Below are positions 49,901-61,559 of a stretch of 64,000 nucleotides of DNA, one piece after another (position 1 is the first letter of the stretch; each line of letters begins with the position of its first letter). The stretch comes from Symsagittifera roscoffensis. Taxonomy: Eukaryota; Xenacoelomorpha; Acoela; Convolutidae. Where the stretch lies: assembly GCF_963678635.1 (NCBI RefSeq), contig NC_087066.1:39949223-40013222 (forward strand). The letters are read 5' to 3'. Made by a program: the position numbers and the translations under genes. A model generated the notes under the pieces. That model was given only the letters and a program-made list of their open reading frames with translations, was not told where the DNA came from and did no database searches.

Positions 49901-51320
49901 GGTTAATGATTGCTTCCGGCGTTTTTGTTGTAAACCTCATTTAAATTAACCTCACTTTTAAATATACTTCCAAGTGGATATCAAAAGTTCCCCATTAAAA
50001 AAACTTCGATTTAAAATAAACCTTGGTATATTTTGCTCAAATGAAGTAAAATTCAATTTTTGGACCCTTGTGATCACCAAGGGTATTGAAATCGGCTATC
50101 CGACTTTTTTTCTCGTTGACGAATCATCTGGATCCTGGAATCATTCATCTACTGGACTTTTTTTGTTGCAACACAATTTCGAGCTTTTTGGCATTTTAAA
50201 TAGCTGGCATATGCAAAATTTGCTGTTTATTTTGGTTAAAACATTTACTAACTCGGTTTGTTATTTTTTTCCCATTTTTGTCATTTTTTGCCTTGATAGT
50301 TCTCGACTGATTCTATAATCGGTTTAGTAGTCTCCTTTTGCGTCGTTTGTTGGGCCAAAAATTGTGTGTGTGTGTGTGTGCATACAGAGAAAGGGGAGTT
50401 TTTTTGACATGAAGAGGCTCTGCTAAGGTATTTTCAGCTTTGTTATCGATTGCTAACTTCTGTTCCGATGTTTATTTTGCATTCTAGTGTATGGGCATTT
50501 TTTTCACAGCTATTTTCATTAATTTTGATAGACCTAGTTGTATCGCAATTTGTGCGAAGCTCAGCTTCCGCCTCTGTGTAAAAAACGCTGCTTTAATTAG
50601 CTCTCGGCATCTTGTATGTTGGTAATTTACATGAAGGATGAGTTTGCAGCTTTTCTCAACTTCTTTAAGGCAAATTAATCATCCAAATTAAATTTTCAGA
50701 TCTTTCCAATCTGAGTTGGTACGATACTTGGCTAAAATGGTGCTTTTATCTGACTCAAAACATATCACGTTGCTTTACATTCCCCGTGTGGGTAGAAGAA
50801 TTTCAAAAAACTGGAAAATTTGATTTAAATGACGTCAAATGTTTCGACAAAAATTAATCTAGACACGTGGAAGCCTGATTGAAGCAGCTTGGTTGAAGGT
50901 TGTGCCGATGAAATCAAACGCTCAAATTGGCTCTTAAATACCTTGAAAATGAGTAGCAACACTTGATATTTATAATTAAATGGCCGAAAATCATTGAAAA
51001 TAGCGGAGATATTTATATGAACTGGAGAAACAAAGTGACCACATTTGAAACTGAACAGTTTGAAACTGACCTCATTTGTGCATCTCATAACATTTTTCTT
51101 GATAACCACAAAAAGAAATTAGGTGGGTACACAACGGAGGGTAAAGCTAGATGATCAAAACCTTGTTCAACGTAGTATATTACCCTTGCGATAAACAAGG
51201 CTGTTGCAACCTGGTAGTAGAATTTCCCCCAAAATAACTTTGTTCACAGAATTGGCACGTGAAAATGTTACGCGTGCTTAACTTGCTTCATTATAAATTC
51301 AAATTCAAGGAGCTTTCTGC
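49901..51320. other. intergenic, repeat-derived, no gene seen
   Basis: Holds a (gt)n microsatellite at 50364-50380 and a copy of the hairpin word gcgaagctcagcttccgcc at 50561-50579. A motif near 50070-50100 (atcaccaagggtattgaaatcggcta) recurs near 51170 and 51500. ORFs on both strands have no recognisable domain. Confidence 0.4.
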
Positions 51321-51334
51321 TCAATTGGCGTGGT

Positions 51335-51395
51335 GGTTTACCATGCTTTGGGTGGCAGATTCCGGGAGTTTGATTCCAGTCGGTGGCTTTTTGCA
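51335..51395 (+). repeat. tRNA-like SINE head
   Basis: ggcgtggtggtttaccatgc resembles a Pol III A box region and gggagtttgattccagtcgg a B box region, spaced as in a tRNA. The fold is incomplete, so this is a tRNA-derived SINE, not a working tRNA. Confidence 0.5.
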
Positions 51396-51649
51396 AACTA
51401 AAATTTTTCGGAAATTTTAGACGATCGTGTCTGCTGAATTTATTCGGCTTAAATATCTCAAAAATTTGTTTTTGAAGGTCGGATGCTTTTTTACTCTTGC
51501 GGTAAGCAAGGGTATTGCAATCGGGTACTAGACATTTTTCCCGTTAACAAATTTGGCCATAGGACTCACTTATGGATTCCTTCACCTCTTCGCCCTCTTA
51601 GCAAATCCTACTGTTTTGGTTGTGATTTTTCCAACTCGACTTGTTTTTT

Positions 51650-52280
51650 TTTTGTTTTTGTGTCCTTTTTTTGGCTAAATAGGCTTCGGCCTATTGTATA
51701 TTGGCTCAATGGCCTAATTTCGAGTAGTTTTAAGAGAAACATAAATTTAATGCTCACCTCTGGATCGCACAAAAAGCTAAAAACCTTAATGGGAATTAAA
51801 TCAAGTTTTTCATGACAACAGTTTTTTCGGCTTTTTAGTCGGCTTGATAAGTTTCGGGCTAGATTATATCGGTTCATATTGCGCCTTTCGATGGATGAAA
51901 AAGTTTGTGTGTGCGTGTCTGTGTTTTGAGGGTGAGGGCGACTTAATAACTTCTTATTAGTATTAAAGTTTTTTGATTTGGGATGTTTTCTTTTTTCTCG
52001 GCTTGATAGGTTTCGGCCTTTATTAAATTAAAATATTGGCCTTATATTGCGTCGTTTCACGAGATATGTATTTGTTTTGATGGTTAGGGGGACTTAATAA
52101 CTTTTTTTTGTCCTAAAAAATTTTTCGGCTTTGTTTTTTTGTTTTTTTTTCCGGCTTAATAGGTTTCGGCCACTATTATATTGGCATAGTGGCCGCATAT
52201 TGTTTCATTTGATGCATGAATAAGGTTTGTGTGTATGTGTTTGTTTGTTTGTTTGAGAGTGTGGGGACTTGATAATTTAA
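51650..52280. repeat. tandem array of about 155-bp units
   Basis: The word ggcttgataggtttcggcc or close variants occurs at 51673, 51841, 52000 and 52153, spaced 168, 159 and 153 bp. Each is followed by an attatattggc-like segment and, in three units, by a gtttgtgtgtg-like stretch. Confidence 0.75.
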
Positions 52281-52466
52281 AAATAAATTCGGCGTAGAGG
52301 GTTTCTGCTGAGGTATTTCCGGCTTTGTTACCACTTGATCACTTTTCTTTCGATGCTGCTAGTTTCACATTCTAATGTCTTTGCCCTTTTTTGTTTCAAA
52401 ACTAGCCTTATCTATACATCCAGTTTTTTCGAAATTTTTTTGATTTAGCGGCTTTCTTGTTTTTTA

Positions 52467-54880
52467 TTGCGAGTAGTGCGAAGCTCAGCTTCGCCTCAGT
52501 GTAATAAATATGCTTTTTTAAAACTGATACTTCATATTACTTATGTTTCCCTGTTATTAATGTTTTCCACTAAACGAATTTTATTCAAAACAAACGTAGA
52601 ACTTGATAGAACTATTTCGGACTTTTTTCCACTTAGCTTTTGTCTGGCTTGCGATGTCACTTGCTTGATGAAATATAGTTGCGCGAAGCTCAGATTTGCC
52701 TCTATGTAATAGTTTGCTTTGTGTTATTACTCTTGCGACTAACTTTTAATAATCAACTTAAAATAGAATCCTTGAATCAATTGATGGCTTGGTGTTTAAC
52801 AAATTCCAATTCAGATTATTCTACTGCTCGTTTGTTCTGGAGAAATTGTCCATGCCTGGTCCTACGAAGGTCCAAAGTTTGCACCCGATCAAGAACAGTT
52901 TTTAGAAACTGAAAGTTTTCGGCTTGAAAAAACAAATGTCGACCGATCGGATTTCTGGTTTTTCAAAGCACTTCAAAATTTTTGAAAATGCCGCAATTTC
53001 TTCACGCCTGAACATCATGGCGTTTTTTTAATCGCAAATCATGCGAAGCTGCGCTTTGACTCTGTGTTATAAATTGCCGCTCAGCATATTTTACGGAGGA
53101 GTTCATCTTTAGTTACTCCTAAAAATATTCTTTTTTAAGACTGATACTTCATATTACTCATGTTTTCCTGTTATTCATGTTTTGCACTAAATGAATTTCA
53201 TTCAAAACAAATGTTAAATTTGATAGAACTAGTTCTGACCCTTTTTCAACTTAGCTTTTGTCTGGCTTGCGATGTCACTTGCGTGATGAAATAGAGTTGC
53301 GCGAAGCTCAGATTTGGCTCTATGTAATAGTTTGCTTTGTGTTATTACTCTTGAGACTAATTTTTCATAATCAACTTAAAATAGAATCATTGAATCAAAT
53401 GATGGCTTGCTTTTACACAAATTCCAATTCAGGTTGTTTAATGCATGTTTGTTCTAGAGAAAATGTCCATGCCTGGTTTTTGAAGGTCCAAAGTTTGCAC
53501 CTGTTCAAGAACAGGTTTTTAAAAACTGAAAGTTTTTGGCTTGAAAAAATAATTGTCGGCCGATCGGATGTCCTGTTTTTTGAAGCACTTCAAAGTTTTT
53601 GAAAAAGCCGCAATTTCTTAAAGTCAATTTTCTTCATGCCTGAAAATCATGGCGTTTTTTTATCGCAAATGATGCGAAGCTGCGCGCTTTGCCTCTGTTA
53701 TAACTTGCCGCTCAGCATATTTTACGGAGGAGTTCATCTTTAGTTACTTCTAAAAATATCCTTTTATAAGACTGATACTTCATGTTACTCATGTTTTTCT
53801 GTTATTCATGTTTTTCACTAAATGAATTTCATTCATAACAAACGTAAAACTTGATAGAACTAGTTCTGACCTTTTCAACTTAGCTTTTGTCTGGCTTGCG
53901 ATGTCACTTGCGTGATGAAATATAGTTGCGTGAAGCTCGGATTCGCCTCTATGTAATAGTTTGCTTTGTGTTATTACTCCTGCGACTAGTTTTTAATAAT
54001 CAACTTAAAATAGAATCCTTGAATCAATTGATGGCTTGGTGTTTAACAAATTCCAATTCAGATTTTTTCTACTGCACGTTTGTTCTGGAGAAATTGTCCA
54101 TGCCTGGTCCTACGAAGGTCCAAAGTTTGCACCCGATCAAGAACAGTTTTTAGAAACTGAAAGTTTTCGGCTTGAAAAAATAAATGTCGACCGATCGGAT
54201 TTCTGGTTATTCAAAGCACTTCAAAGTTTTTGAAAATGCCGCAATTTCTTTAAGTCAATTTCTTCACGCCTGAACATCATGGCGTTTTTTTAATCGCAAA
54301 TCATGCGAAGCTGCGCTTTGACTCTGTATTATAACTTGCCGCTCAGTATAATTTACGGTGGAGTTCATCTTTAGTTACTCTTAAAAATATCCTTTTTTAA
54401 GACTGATACTTCATATTACTCATGTTTTCCTGTTATTCATGTTTTCCACGAAATGAATATCAGTTAAAACAAACTTAAATATTGATAGAGCTAGTTCGAT
54501 ATGTTTCTGACTTGTTTCCACTTAGCTTTCGTCTGTCTTGCATGTCACTTGTATGATGAAATAAAGTTGCGCGAAGCTGAGCTTCGCCTGTGTAATTGTT
54601 CGCTTTGTGTCATTACTCATGCGATTAGCAAGTGTTATCAAACTGGATGATAGACATTTTTAAGACAAACCATTTTCTAAATAGAATCGTTTGATGGCTT
54701 GATTTTTAATAAATTCAAAATCAGCGTTTCAATTTGCACGGTGCTTCTGGAGTAAATGTCCATGCCTGGCACTACGAAGGTCCACGGCTCGTACCCGGCC
54801 ATCATTTTTTTGGGAACTGAAAAATTTTGGATTGAAAAAATATGGGTCGGCAGGTCAATTTCCCGTTTTTTATCTATTTA
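52467..54880. repeat. tandem array of about 630-bp units with hairpin and tRNA-like parts
   Basis: The anchor ttgcgcgaagctcag (or a variant) occurs at 52679, 53297, 53927 and 54568, period 618-641 bp. Each unit has a second related word (atgcgaagctgcgctttg) about 360 bp later. Each also has a gtccatgcctgg...ggtcca...cccg segment that looks like a degraded tRNA-derived region, clearest in the last unit (ggctcgtacccggcc, 54785). At 52472 and 54572 the hairpin is nearly or fully palindromic (gcgaagctcagcttcgcc). ORFs of 62-114 codons recur with the period and are not genes. Confidence 0.85.
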
Positions 54881-55590
54881 ATCGCCATAGCTGGGTATTT
54901 TCTGGTCATCTGAGCAATTTTCAAGCTAATTTGAAATCTGTTTGATATATTATTGTAATAGTTATTTTGTTCATAGAAACGTTGCAGTTATTTTTGAAAA
55001 AAAATGTCAAGCAGGGCTCAAGGACGATTTTTTTCTAGTTTTTTGTTCCGTCTGTTTGTTCACTTCTAGTCACAAAAAAAAAACAACGAATAGAGTTAAC
55101 TTTTTACGAATAGTCTAAATTTTTTGCATTTGCCATAATCAATTCATTTGAAATCATATTTTTTTATTTGATTGCAAACACTTTTTTCATAGTTAAGGCT
55201 AAATTGTTCGTAATATTGGTGACTTTCAGCAATTTGATTGTCAAAAATACTAGCTTTTCAGGTTTATTAGGTTTTTTGAACACTTGTTAGGTTTTTTGAT
55301 TTTACTTGAGACAATTAGTGATAAACTGAAAATTGAAGTCAAAAAGAGCAGTTTTGGGTTAAATATTTCTTTCCGATTCTTTAACCGCAAAGGATATTGC
55401 CAACAATTTGCCACTGGCTATGAAAACTAACTGTTCTGATTTTTTTAAGAACAATTTTTTCGCATTGTTTGTTTGTCTTTTAACAGTCAATTTTCTTCAC
55501 GCCTGAACACCATGGCGTTTTTTATTTTGCCTCAGTATAATTTACGGAGTAGTTCATCTGAAATGAAAAGTCAGACATTAATTCGAGCAT
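54881..55590. other. intergenic, no gene seen
   Basis: AT-rich, with fragments related to the preceding array near its end (cttcacgcctgaacaccatg at 55496). Confidence 0.4.
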
Positions 55591-55597
55591 GTGGCGA

Positions 55598-55655
55598 AGT
55601 GCTAACGCACCTGCCTATATAAAAAATTGTCAATGGATCGAAACCGGCCAGGACC
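55598..55655 (+). repeat. tRNA-like SINE head
   Basis: gtggcgaagtgctaacgcac followed by ctgcc is a close match to a tRNA D-arm/A-box segment, and ggatcgaaaccggcc to a B box. It is too degraded for a functional tRNA. Confidence 0.6.
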
Positions 55656-55934
55656 TGTTTTTTTCTAAACGGAAAATAGTCCGCGCGTCAAATTTTTTCT
55701 TGGACTTCTGTTAGCTTTTTTGTCTGCTTAGTTGACGCATGGACAAACCTGCTTATAGCTTAGGCGATTTGAACTTGTACTTGAATTGAAATTTACTTTA
55801 ATTTTGGTTTTGGGTGAGTAATTGAAATCAAAGAAATCGATTTTTCTGAGCTATTTTTTTAAAATTGTTTTTTTCTTGTTTATTGAAAACTTTTGGAAGT
55901 TTTTTTTTTATAAATAAGTTCCAGGAGGGTTCTG

Positions 55935-56003
55935 TGTATTTGGTGCAGTGGTAACACTCTTGCTTGGGGCAAAAATTCTCAGAAGTTCGATTGCAGTCGG
56001 GAC
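55935..56003 (+). repeat. tRNA-like SINE head
   Basis: ttggtgcagtggtaacactc and, about 40 bp later, agttcgattgcagtcggg match A- and B-box regions in tRNA-like spacing. Part of the same SINE class as 55598-55655, but a different sequence. Confidence 0.6.
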
Positions 56004-56299
56004 CTGTGTTTGTGGAAATGCTCGGCAGAAATGTTCGGTTGCTTTTTAGCCTTTTGAAAGCTCTTTGTAAAATTATTTGTGGTGCGAGTTATTTTGTTCC
56101 AGGAAATGTTTGTCCTTTCTTGTATTTAACAAAAACGATTTTGAAGGTTTTTGTTTCAATTTTTGATTTGTCTTTCATTTGCTTTTAATCAATCATAGTC
56201 ACTCATTTTTATATTGCAATTAGTGAAAAGCTCAGCCTCGCCTCCGTATAAAAAATATGCTGTTATAAAATTGATACGTCATTTCTCATCGTAAGTAAT

Positions 56300-56690
56300 G
56301 TAAATATTACAAAGCTCTTCGATGACCCACACTTATCTGGAGACCTCCAATCAAAACGGTCTAATTTTTGATTTGAAAAACATCGTCAAACAGTTGTTTT
56401 CAACTTGCACAGCAAAGCTGAACTCGTTTCAGATACCTTTTGTGCGCTTATAATGTGCCTAAAATGCTCGTGGCTTGCCACAAGAGCACCTCAAGAAGAG
56501 TGATTTCATGAAATGGTGGATCAAGTTTTGCAATCAATCGAATGAGTTGGTAAAACTGATGGACATCAGGAATATAATTGTTAATCCTACCCAGAAAATT
56601 TCGACTATTGTTTTGTCTGAGTTGGCCGTTGTCGAAATAAGGTTCATAATAGTAGGAAAATCAGAGGATCCTGCCTACTCTTAAAGCACG
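56300..56690 (+). pseudogene. truncated duplicate A of the unknown gene
   Basis: Homologous to 57560-57960: the same upstream sequence, the same ctcgtttcag|ataccttttg splice-site region, then a frame with MDIRNIIVN and TIVLSELAVVEI. It ends at a stop after the segment equivalent to the first 85 codons of the intact exon. Confidence 0.75.
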
Positions 56691-56833
56691 TCATTGTTTT
56701 TGAAAAATACCGCAATCTATCTCTCAAAGTCAATTTCACTTCACGCCTGAGCAAAACAAAAAGTAAAGATAAACAAAATGTCGAAAAGAGCAGTCTTAGG
56801 TTAATTAACTCCCTTCAGAATCATTAACTAAAA

Positions 56834-57091
56834 ATGATATTGACTACATTTGGCCTAAAAGGCGCGTGGCCTGTCACAAGAGCACGTCAGGAAGACCGAT
56901 TTCATGAAATGGTGGATCAAATTCGAGTCAAGTGTTGCAATAATTTGAATGAGATAGTAAAAGCGATGGATATCAGAAATATAATTATTTCTCCTGCCCA
57001 GAAAAATTCGACCATTGTTTTCTCTGAGTTGGCCGTTGTCGAAATAACATTCATAATAGTAAAAATATCAGAGGATCTTGCCTACTCTTAA
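56834..57091 (+). pseudogene. truncated duplicate B of the unknown gene
   Basis: Frame with KGAWPVTRARQEDRFHEMVD, MDIRNIIISP and FSELAVVEITFIIV, ending at the same relative point as duplicate A. It is separated from duplicate A by array-like DNA. Confidence 0.75.
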
Positions 57092-57729
57092 ATCACTTCA
57101 AAGTGTTTGAAAAACCGCAGTCTCTCAAAGTCAATTTTCTTCACGACTGAACAAAACTAAAATTAAACTTAAAACCGACTTAGAAAAGAGCAGTTGTAGG
57201 TTAATTAACTTCATTCAGATTCATTAACCCCAAACGATATTGCAAACAAATTGGCATCAGCTATAAAAATAGATTTCAACAGTTTTCACAAACGATTCTT
57301 TCGCGTGGTTTGAGTTGGTCAAAAGTATCGAAGAGTCATTCATGCATTAGCTTGCTTGCTTTTAAAGCACTTAAAAGTTTTTGAAAAATGTTAAATTTTT
57401 TAAAATTCAAAGTTCCCGCCTTTGAACACAATGGCGGTTAACGCAAATCATGCGAAGCTACGCTTTGGCTCTGTGTTACAACTGGCCTCTCAGTTTAATT
57501 TACGGAGAAGTTCATCTTAGTTTCTCGTTACTAATAAATATACTTTTTGTAAAACTAACACTTCATGTTAAATTATATATAATGTAAATAATAAGCTCTT
57601 TCATGACCCACAATTATCTAGAGATCTCCAATCAAAGAGGTCAGATTTTTGAACTGGAAAACGTCAAACTCAGTTTTAACTTACAGAGAAACGCTGAGCT
57701 CGTTTTCAGATACCTTTTGTGCGCTTATA

Positions 57730-58752
57730 ATGTCCATAAAAGGCGCGTGGCCCGCCACAAGAGCACCTCTGGAAGAACGACTTCATGAAATGGTGGATCA
57801 AGTTCGAGTCAAGTATTGCAAGGATTCGAATGAGATTGTGAAATCGATGGACATCAGAAATATTATTATGCCTCCTGGCCTGAAAACGTCGACCATTGTT
57901 TCGACTGAGCTGGCCGTTGTCGAAATATTCTTCACAGTTGTCGAAGATTCAGAGGAGTTGGAGGTGACAATTTTACTGTTTTATGATTCAGTTGAAGATT
58001 CTTGCAGAGGGTTGTTGAAAATATCGGGGGAGCTTCCCTGTGACCTGAATCGATTTATGCATGAATACGTAATGCCCGTTCCCCAAAATGGATCATTGAA
58101 TATATGGTACTTGAATGAATTTTCGCCGATTCATATTTCAAGGTTCCCTAAGATATCTTCTCTTCATCGCAGGTCACACGAAAACTTTCAGCATGACTTA
58201 GCACAGCGTAATTGGAGACTTTGGAATTGCCCTGAGCTAGGTAAGATCGGACCACCAAGTAATTTGGAGCGGCATCCAAGTTCCGAAAACGAGGCAGAGT
58301 CTTACTGTGACATTCTATCAGTGTTGATGGATGAACGTGTCAATCAAAATTCAAGACTTTCAAAGCTTCCAATTGAGCTCATCGAAAATATTTATTCCAA
58401 GTTGGAGACCACCTGGACATCTCATATTGAGACACGAGGAATATTTGCTAGCGTAGTTGCCAAAGTTATGTTCCCGCCTCCTTGTGGAATCAATGTAAAC
58501 ATGATGCCGATTACAATAGGAAACTCAAGCTCCATTCCTAAAAATATGAAACAATACATTCCGCTTTTGGCAGCCTGTCCTGTAAACTTCGGAGAGTTTG
58601 GAGAATGTGGTTATTTGACAATCCATGAATCCACAATAAGTGAAGAGGGATCAAGTCAGAGAAGGGGTGGGATCCATTTGGAGACTCCTGGGAAGATCTG
58701 GTTAGAGGGAAACCGGGATCCTTCTCTTGAAACAGTGAGTTGGAATTTTTGA
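57730..58752 (+). CDS. unrecognised conserved-looking protein (large exon)
   Basis: From the first ATG the frame encodes 340 residues; the exon may begin earlier, after gttttcag at about 57710, since the frame is open from 57649. No family name can be given. Visible features are a helical N-terminus (EERLHEMVDQVRVKYCKDSN), alternating hydrophobic strands (TELAVVEIFFTVVEDSEELE), and a C-terminal part with YIPLLAACPVNFGEFGECGY, LTIHES and SQRRGGIHLETPG. The last has the look of a conserved catalytic or binding core, and I have a vague memory of QRRxGxH-type motifs in scattered eukaryotic proteins. A possible donor (gaaaca|gtgagt, 58735) suggests the coding sequence continues, but a MITE begins at 58821 and no further exon was found. 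Complexity and codon use look like a real gene. Confidence 0.6.
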   Translation: MSIKGAWPATRAPLEERLHEMVDQVRVKYCKDSNEIVKSMDIRNIIMPPGLKTSTIVSTELAVVEIFFTVVEDSEELEVTILLFYDSVEDSCRGLLKISGELPCDLNRFMHEYVMPVPQNGSLNIWYLNEFSPIHISRFPKISSLHRRSHENFQHDLAQRNWRLWNCPELGKIGPPSNLERHPSSENEAESYCDILSVLMDERVNQNSRLSKLPIELIENIYSKLETTWTSHIETRGIFASVVAKVMFPPPCGINVNMMPITIGNSSSIPKNMKQYIPLLAACPVNFGEFGECGYLTIHESTISEEGSSQRRGGIHLETPGKIWLEGNRDPSLETVSWNF

Positions 58753-58820
58753 AACTACGAAATTTTAATTCTAAAAAGCTGAAGCACATTCAAATGGAAC
58801 ACTTTCTGCAACTGATAATT

Positions 58821-59247
58821 GTTCCGACTTTCGATACGAAAGTAACGGAATATTTGTGCTCGGGGTGGGTTTTTTTTCTTCAGACAAATTTCGACTTTTT
58901 AACTAGCCATTTTTGACAAAATTTGTTTATAACATTCAAAAGGTATTGTTGCCCTGAGCTTAAATTTGAAAAGATATTTCACCTGTGATCATGTTTTGTA
59001 AATATACGAGGGTTTAAAGATTGCCATTTTGGCCAATTTGGGACAATTAACGCGCGATATATTTCGCTCTATTAACTCGTAAGCGAGATTTAATCCGTCT
59101 TAGAAATCGTTCCAAATTGGTTCAAGGAAGATTATATGCATAATTGATTTGTTAATAGGAGCGAAATCTATCGTTTTGTACTTAATATGGCGTGTGAGGG
59201 GATATTTTCACAAAAAATCTCGAACTTTTAAAAAAAAAATTATAATT
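58821..59247 (+). mobile_element. GTTCCGACT MITE, 3'-truncated copy
   Basis: Begins GTTCCGACTTTCGATACGAA and runs to about ctcgaacttttaaaaaaaaa, where the next copy starts. The terminal hairpin is missing. Confidence 0.85.
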
Positions 59248-59771
59248 GTTCCGACTTTCGAAACGAAAGTAACGGAATATTTGTGCTCGGTGGGTTTTTT
59301 TTTCTTCAGACAAATTTCGACTTTTTAACTAGCCATTTTTTACGGAATTTTTTTATATCATTCGAAAGCCATTGTTGTCCTGAACTTAAATTTGAAAAGA
59401 TATTTCACCTGTGATGACTTTTCGTAAAGTTATGAGGGTTTAAAGATTGCCATTTTGAACAATTTGGGACAATTAACGCGCGATATAATTCGCGCTATTA
59501 ACGCGTCAGCGGAGAATTAATCCGTCTTATAAATCGTTCCAAATTGGTTGAACGAAGCTTATTTGCCATAATTGATTTGTTACAAGGAACAAACTATCTT
59601 TTTGTACTTTATATGGCGTGTGGGGGATGATTTTCACAAAAAATTCCAAACTTTGGAAAAAAAATTTTCATTTTATTTTATTTCATTTTATTTTTTACGT
59701 TATTACTGCTGCTCCATAAACCTTAAAAGGCAGTCGGAACCTTCAGGGCTTCGCCCTGATACGAGCAGTCT
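59248..59771 (+). mobile_element. GTTCCGACT MITE, full copy in tandem
   Basis: Complete copy with the right end cagtcggaaccttcagggct and the hairpin ending gatacgagcagtc. It follows the truncated copy directly. Confidence 0.87.
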
Positions 59772-59787
59772 TGTTTTATTTTATACA

Positions 59788-59845
59788 AATACCTTAAAAG
59801 GCAGTCTGAACATTCAGGGCTTCGCCCTGATACGAGCAGTATTGT
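59788..59845 (+). mobile_element. extra MITE right end
   Basis: accttaaaaggcagtctgaa, the hairpin agggcttcgccct and gatacgagcagtattgtta repeat the last 55 bp of the preceding copy. A lone end next to a full element. Confidence 0.85.
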
Positions 59846-60144
59846 TACAATCCTTTTTCGAAATTCACAAACAAACTTTAAATTAAAGCAGCACGATTTG
59901 TTCGATTATTTTGAATTCTGACGAAAATAGACTAATTTTTGAAACTGAATCACCATATGCACGAAAAGTGCTTAGATTATTATGGTTCAAATTCTTAGCC
60001 GACGAAACATCACTTGTAATTAGTCTACGGCAAGGAAGCTGAATAAAAGTTATTGTAAACCATCTAGCATCTGACAAAGACGTGGTTTGAAGACGATTCG
60101 TTTTAACTGAACAAATAAATAATTGATAAGGCTTTGCAAAGGCT
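59846..60144. other. intergenic before the Polinton remnant
   Basis: No gene supported. A minus-strand frame at 59883-60077 has no recognisable domain. Confidence 0.35.
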
Positions 60145-60420
60145 TTGCAACTGTTACTGCATTATCAAGCTTTCTACAATGGGAAAATCAGAAAACCTAA
60201 AATACAGAAAACTAAATTTGAATTGGGAGACAAAGTAAGACTAGCCTATGATGGTTTTGAGCGTAGAAGCCCGAGTTTACCGACAAAAGTTACACGGTTG
60301 AGAAAAAAAAGTACAGATCGTCCAATCGTAACATATAAAATAAAAGACTCGGAGAACAAAATTCTGGACAGTCGTTACTACGACCAAGAGTTGCAAAAGT
60401 GGATATTCGACAATGAGTAG
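60145..60420 (+). pseudogene. Polinton/Maverick integrase, C-terminal part
   Basis: 91 codons, open at the 5' side without an ATG. FELGDKVRLAYDG and SRYYDQELQKW match the C-terminal chromo/SH3-like end of Polinton integrases of the retroviral type. The catalytic core is absent, so the gene is truncated. It is followed on the same strand by capsid-related remnants. Confidence 0.7.
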
Positions 60421-60439
60421 TTATATCTAAGAGTTGGTC

Positions 60440-60750
60440 CCGATAGTTCGCTAGCTTCCTTTACAAACTTTTGACCTGATCAACTTGAATTTGAGGGGGA
60501 CTGGGAAGTGGTCTTACTAGAAATTTTTTATCCAGCCGTGTGTAACAACGTGCGCAATATAGCAATATAACTTTTTGGTACAAAAACGCAGATGGTTTTC
60601 GCAAAAGTAAAGTTTTTGTGGAATCTTTTGATTTCGGAAAAATTAAAGAATTCCATATCGAACCTGGACTATTTTCATCTGTGGACCAATATTTGGTTTC
60701 CACGAATTCTGTTTTGAAAAAGGTAACAAATAACAATCAAAGTAATTAGA
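60440..60750 (+). pseudogene. Polinton penton-like minor capsid remnant
   Basis: Fragments in shifting frames: LEFEGDWEVVLLEIFYPAV near 60490, then FHIEPGLFSSVDQYL near 60655. A WEV...EI.YP block followed by a G-x-F/Y-S-S-x block is characteristic of one Polinton structural protein, thought to be the penton. Broken by frameshifts. Confidence 0.5.
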
Positions 60751-60807
60751 ACTGGGAACAACCCATTTTCCCGCAAATTACAAATCAAGTTACCAAATCG
60801 ATCATGC

Positions 60808-60980
60808 GGAATTTCTTTGGAAGCAGCGATCTTCGGACAACCACGGGTTTTGATTCAGACTTCTATGATTATCCTGAATCTCAAAATCCTGCTTATCCAA
60901 CGGAATTTTTTTATAAGCAGTGATCTTCGGACAACCACGGGTTTTGATTCAGACTTCTATGATTATCTTGAATCTCAAAA
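60808..60980. repeat. 93-bp tandem duplication
   Basis: 60808-60887 and 60901-60980 are near-identical (gatcttcggacaaccacggg, gacttctatgattat) with a few differences towards the left. A recent local duplication inside the Polinton remnant. Confidence 0.85.
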
Positions 60981-61199
60981 TGCTCCTTATCCAATCTCAA
61001 AAAGCTCCTTATCAAAATGCCCCTCTTCCAATGTTTCAGCTTTGATAATTTGCTATTCCGAAAACTTTAACGTTACTAATTTCACTCAATTAAAATTGAG
61101 CCTCGGACACCCACAGGAGAAGTTAATGCCTTTCATCTCAGGGTTACGCTACTATTTCGGAAACAGTAATTCAAATTCATTTCATTCATTTTATTTCAC

Positions 61200-61500
61200 A
61201 AAAATACGGATTTCATCGCCATATTTTCAAGGAGTGCTACAACAGAGGTCGTAGATTGGGAGCATTGGCTGGGACAGTGGCTCGTACTCATTTCCCAATT
61301 TTGAAAAAAAATACTTTGTTCCCGCTGCGAAAACAAGTGGTAGAGAATTAATTGAAACAGGAGCATCGGAAGTGGGGAATGTCATATCGGGAAAAACTAA
61401 CTTAAAAAAGTGGTAAAACGTACAGCGAGGGAAACTATAAGGAAACAAATAGGGGCTGGAAAGCGATTAAAAACGAAAAAACTAAAACCAGTTTAAATTA
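61200..61500 (+). pseudogene. Polinton small capsid (pVI-like) remnant
   Basis: Frames broken by indels carry LGALAGTVARTHFPIL, GRELIETGASEVGNVISG and a basic end (KRTARETIRKQIGAGKR). A hydrophobic N-part followed by a G-rich, basic C-part is the organisation of the small adenovirus pVI-like protein of Polintons. Confidence 0.5.
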
Positions 61501-61559
61501 AGAAAAAGATTGAAAACAGTCGGACGGATTTTTCAGAAAAACTGAAGATCAAATTGCCA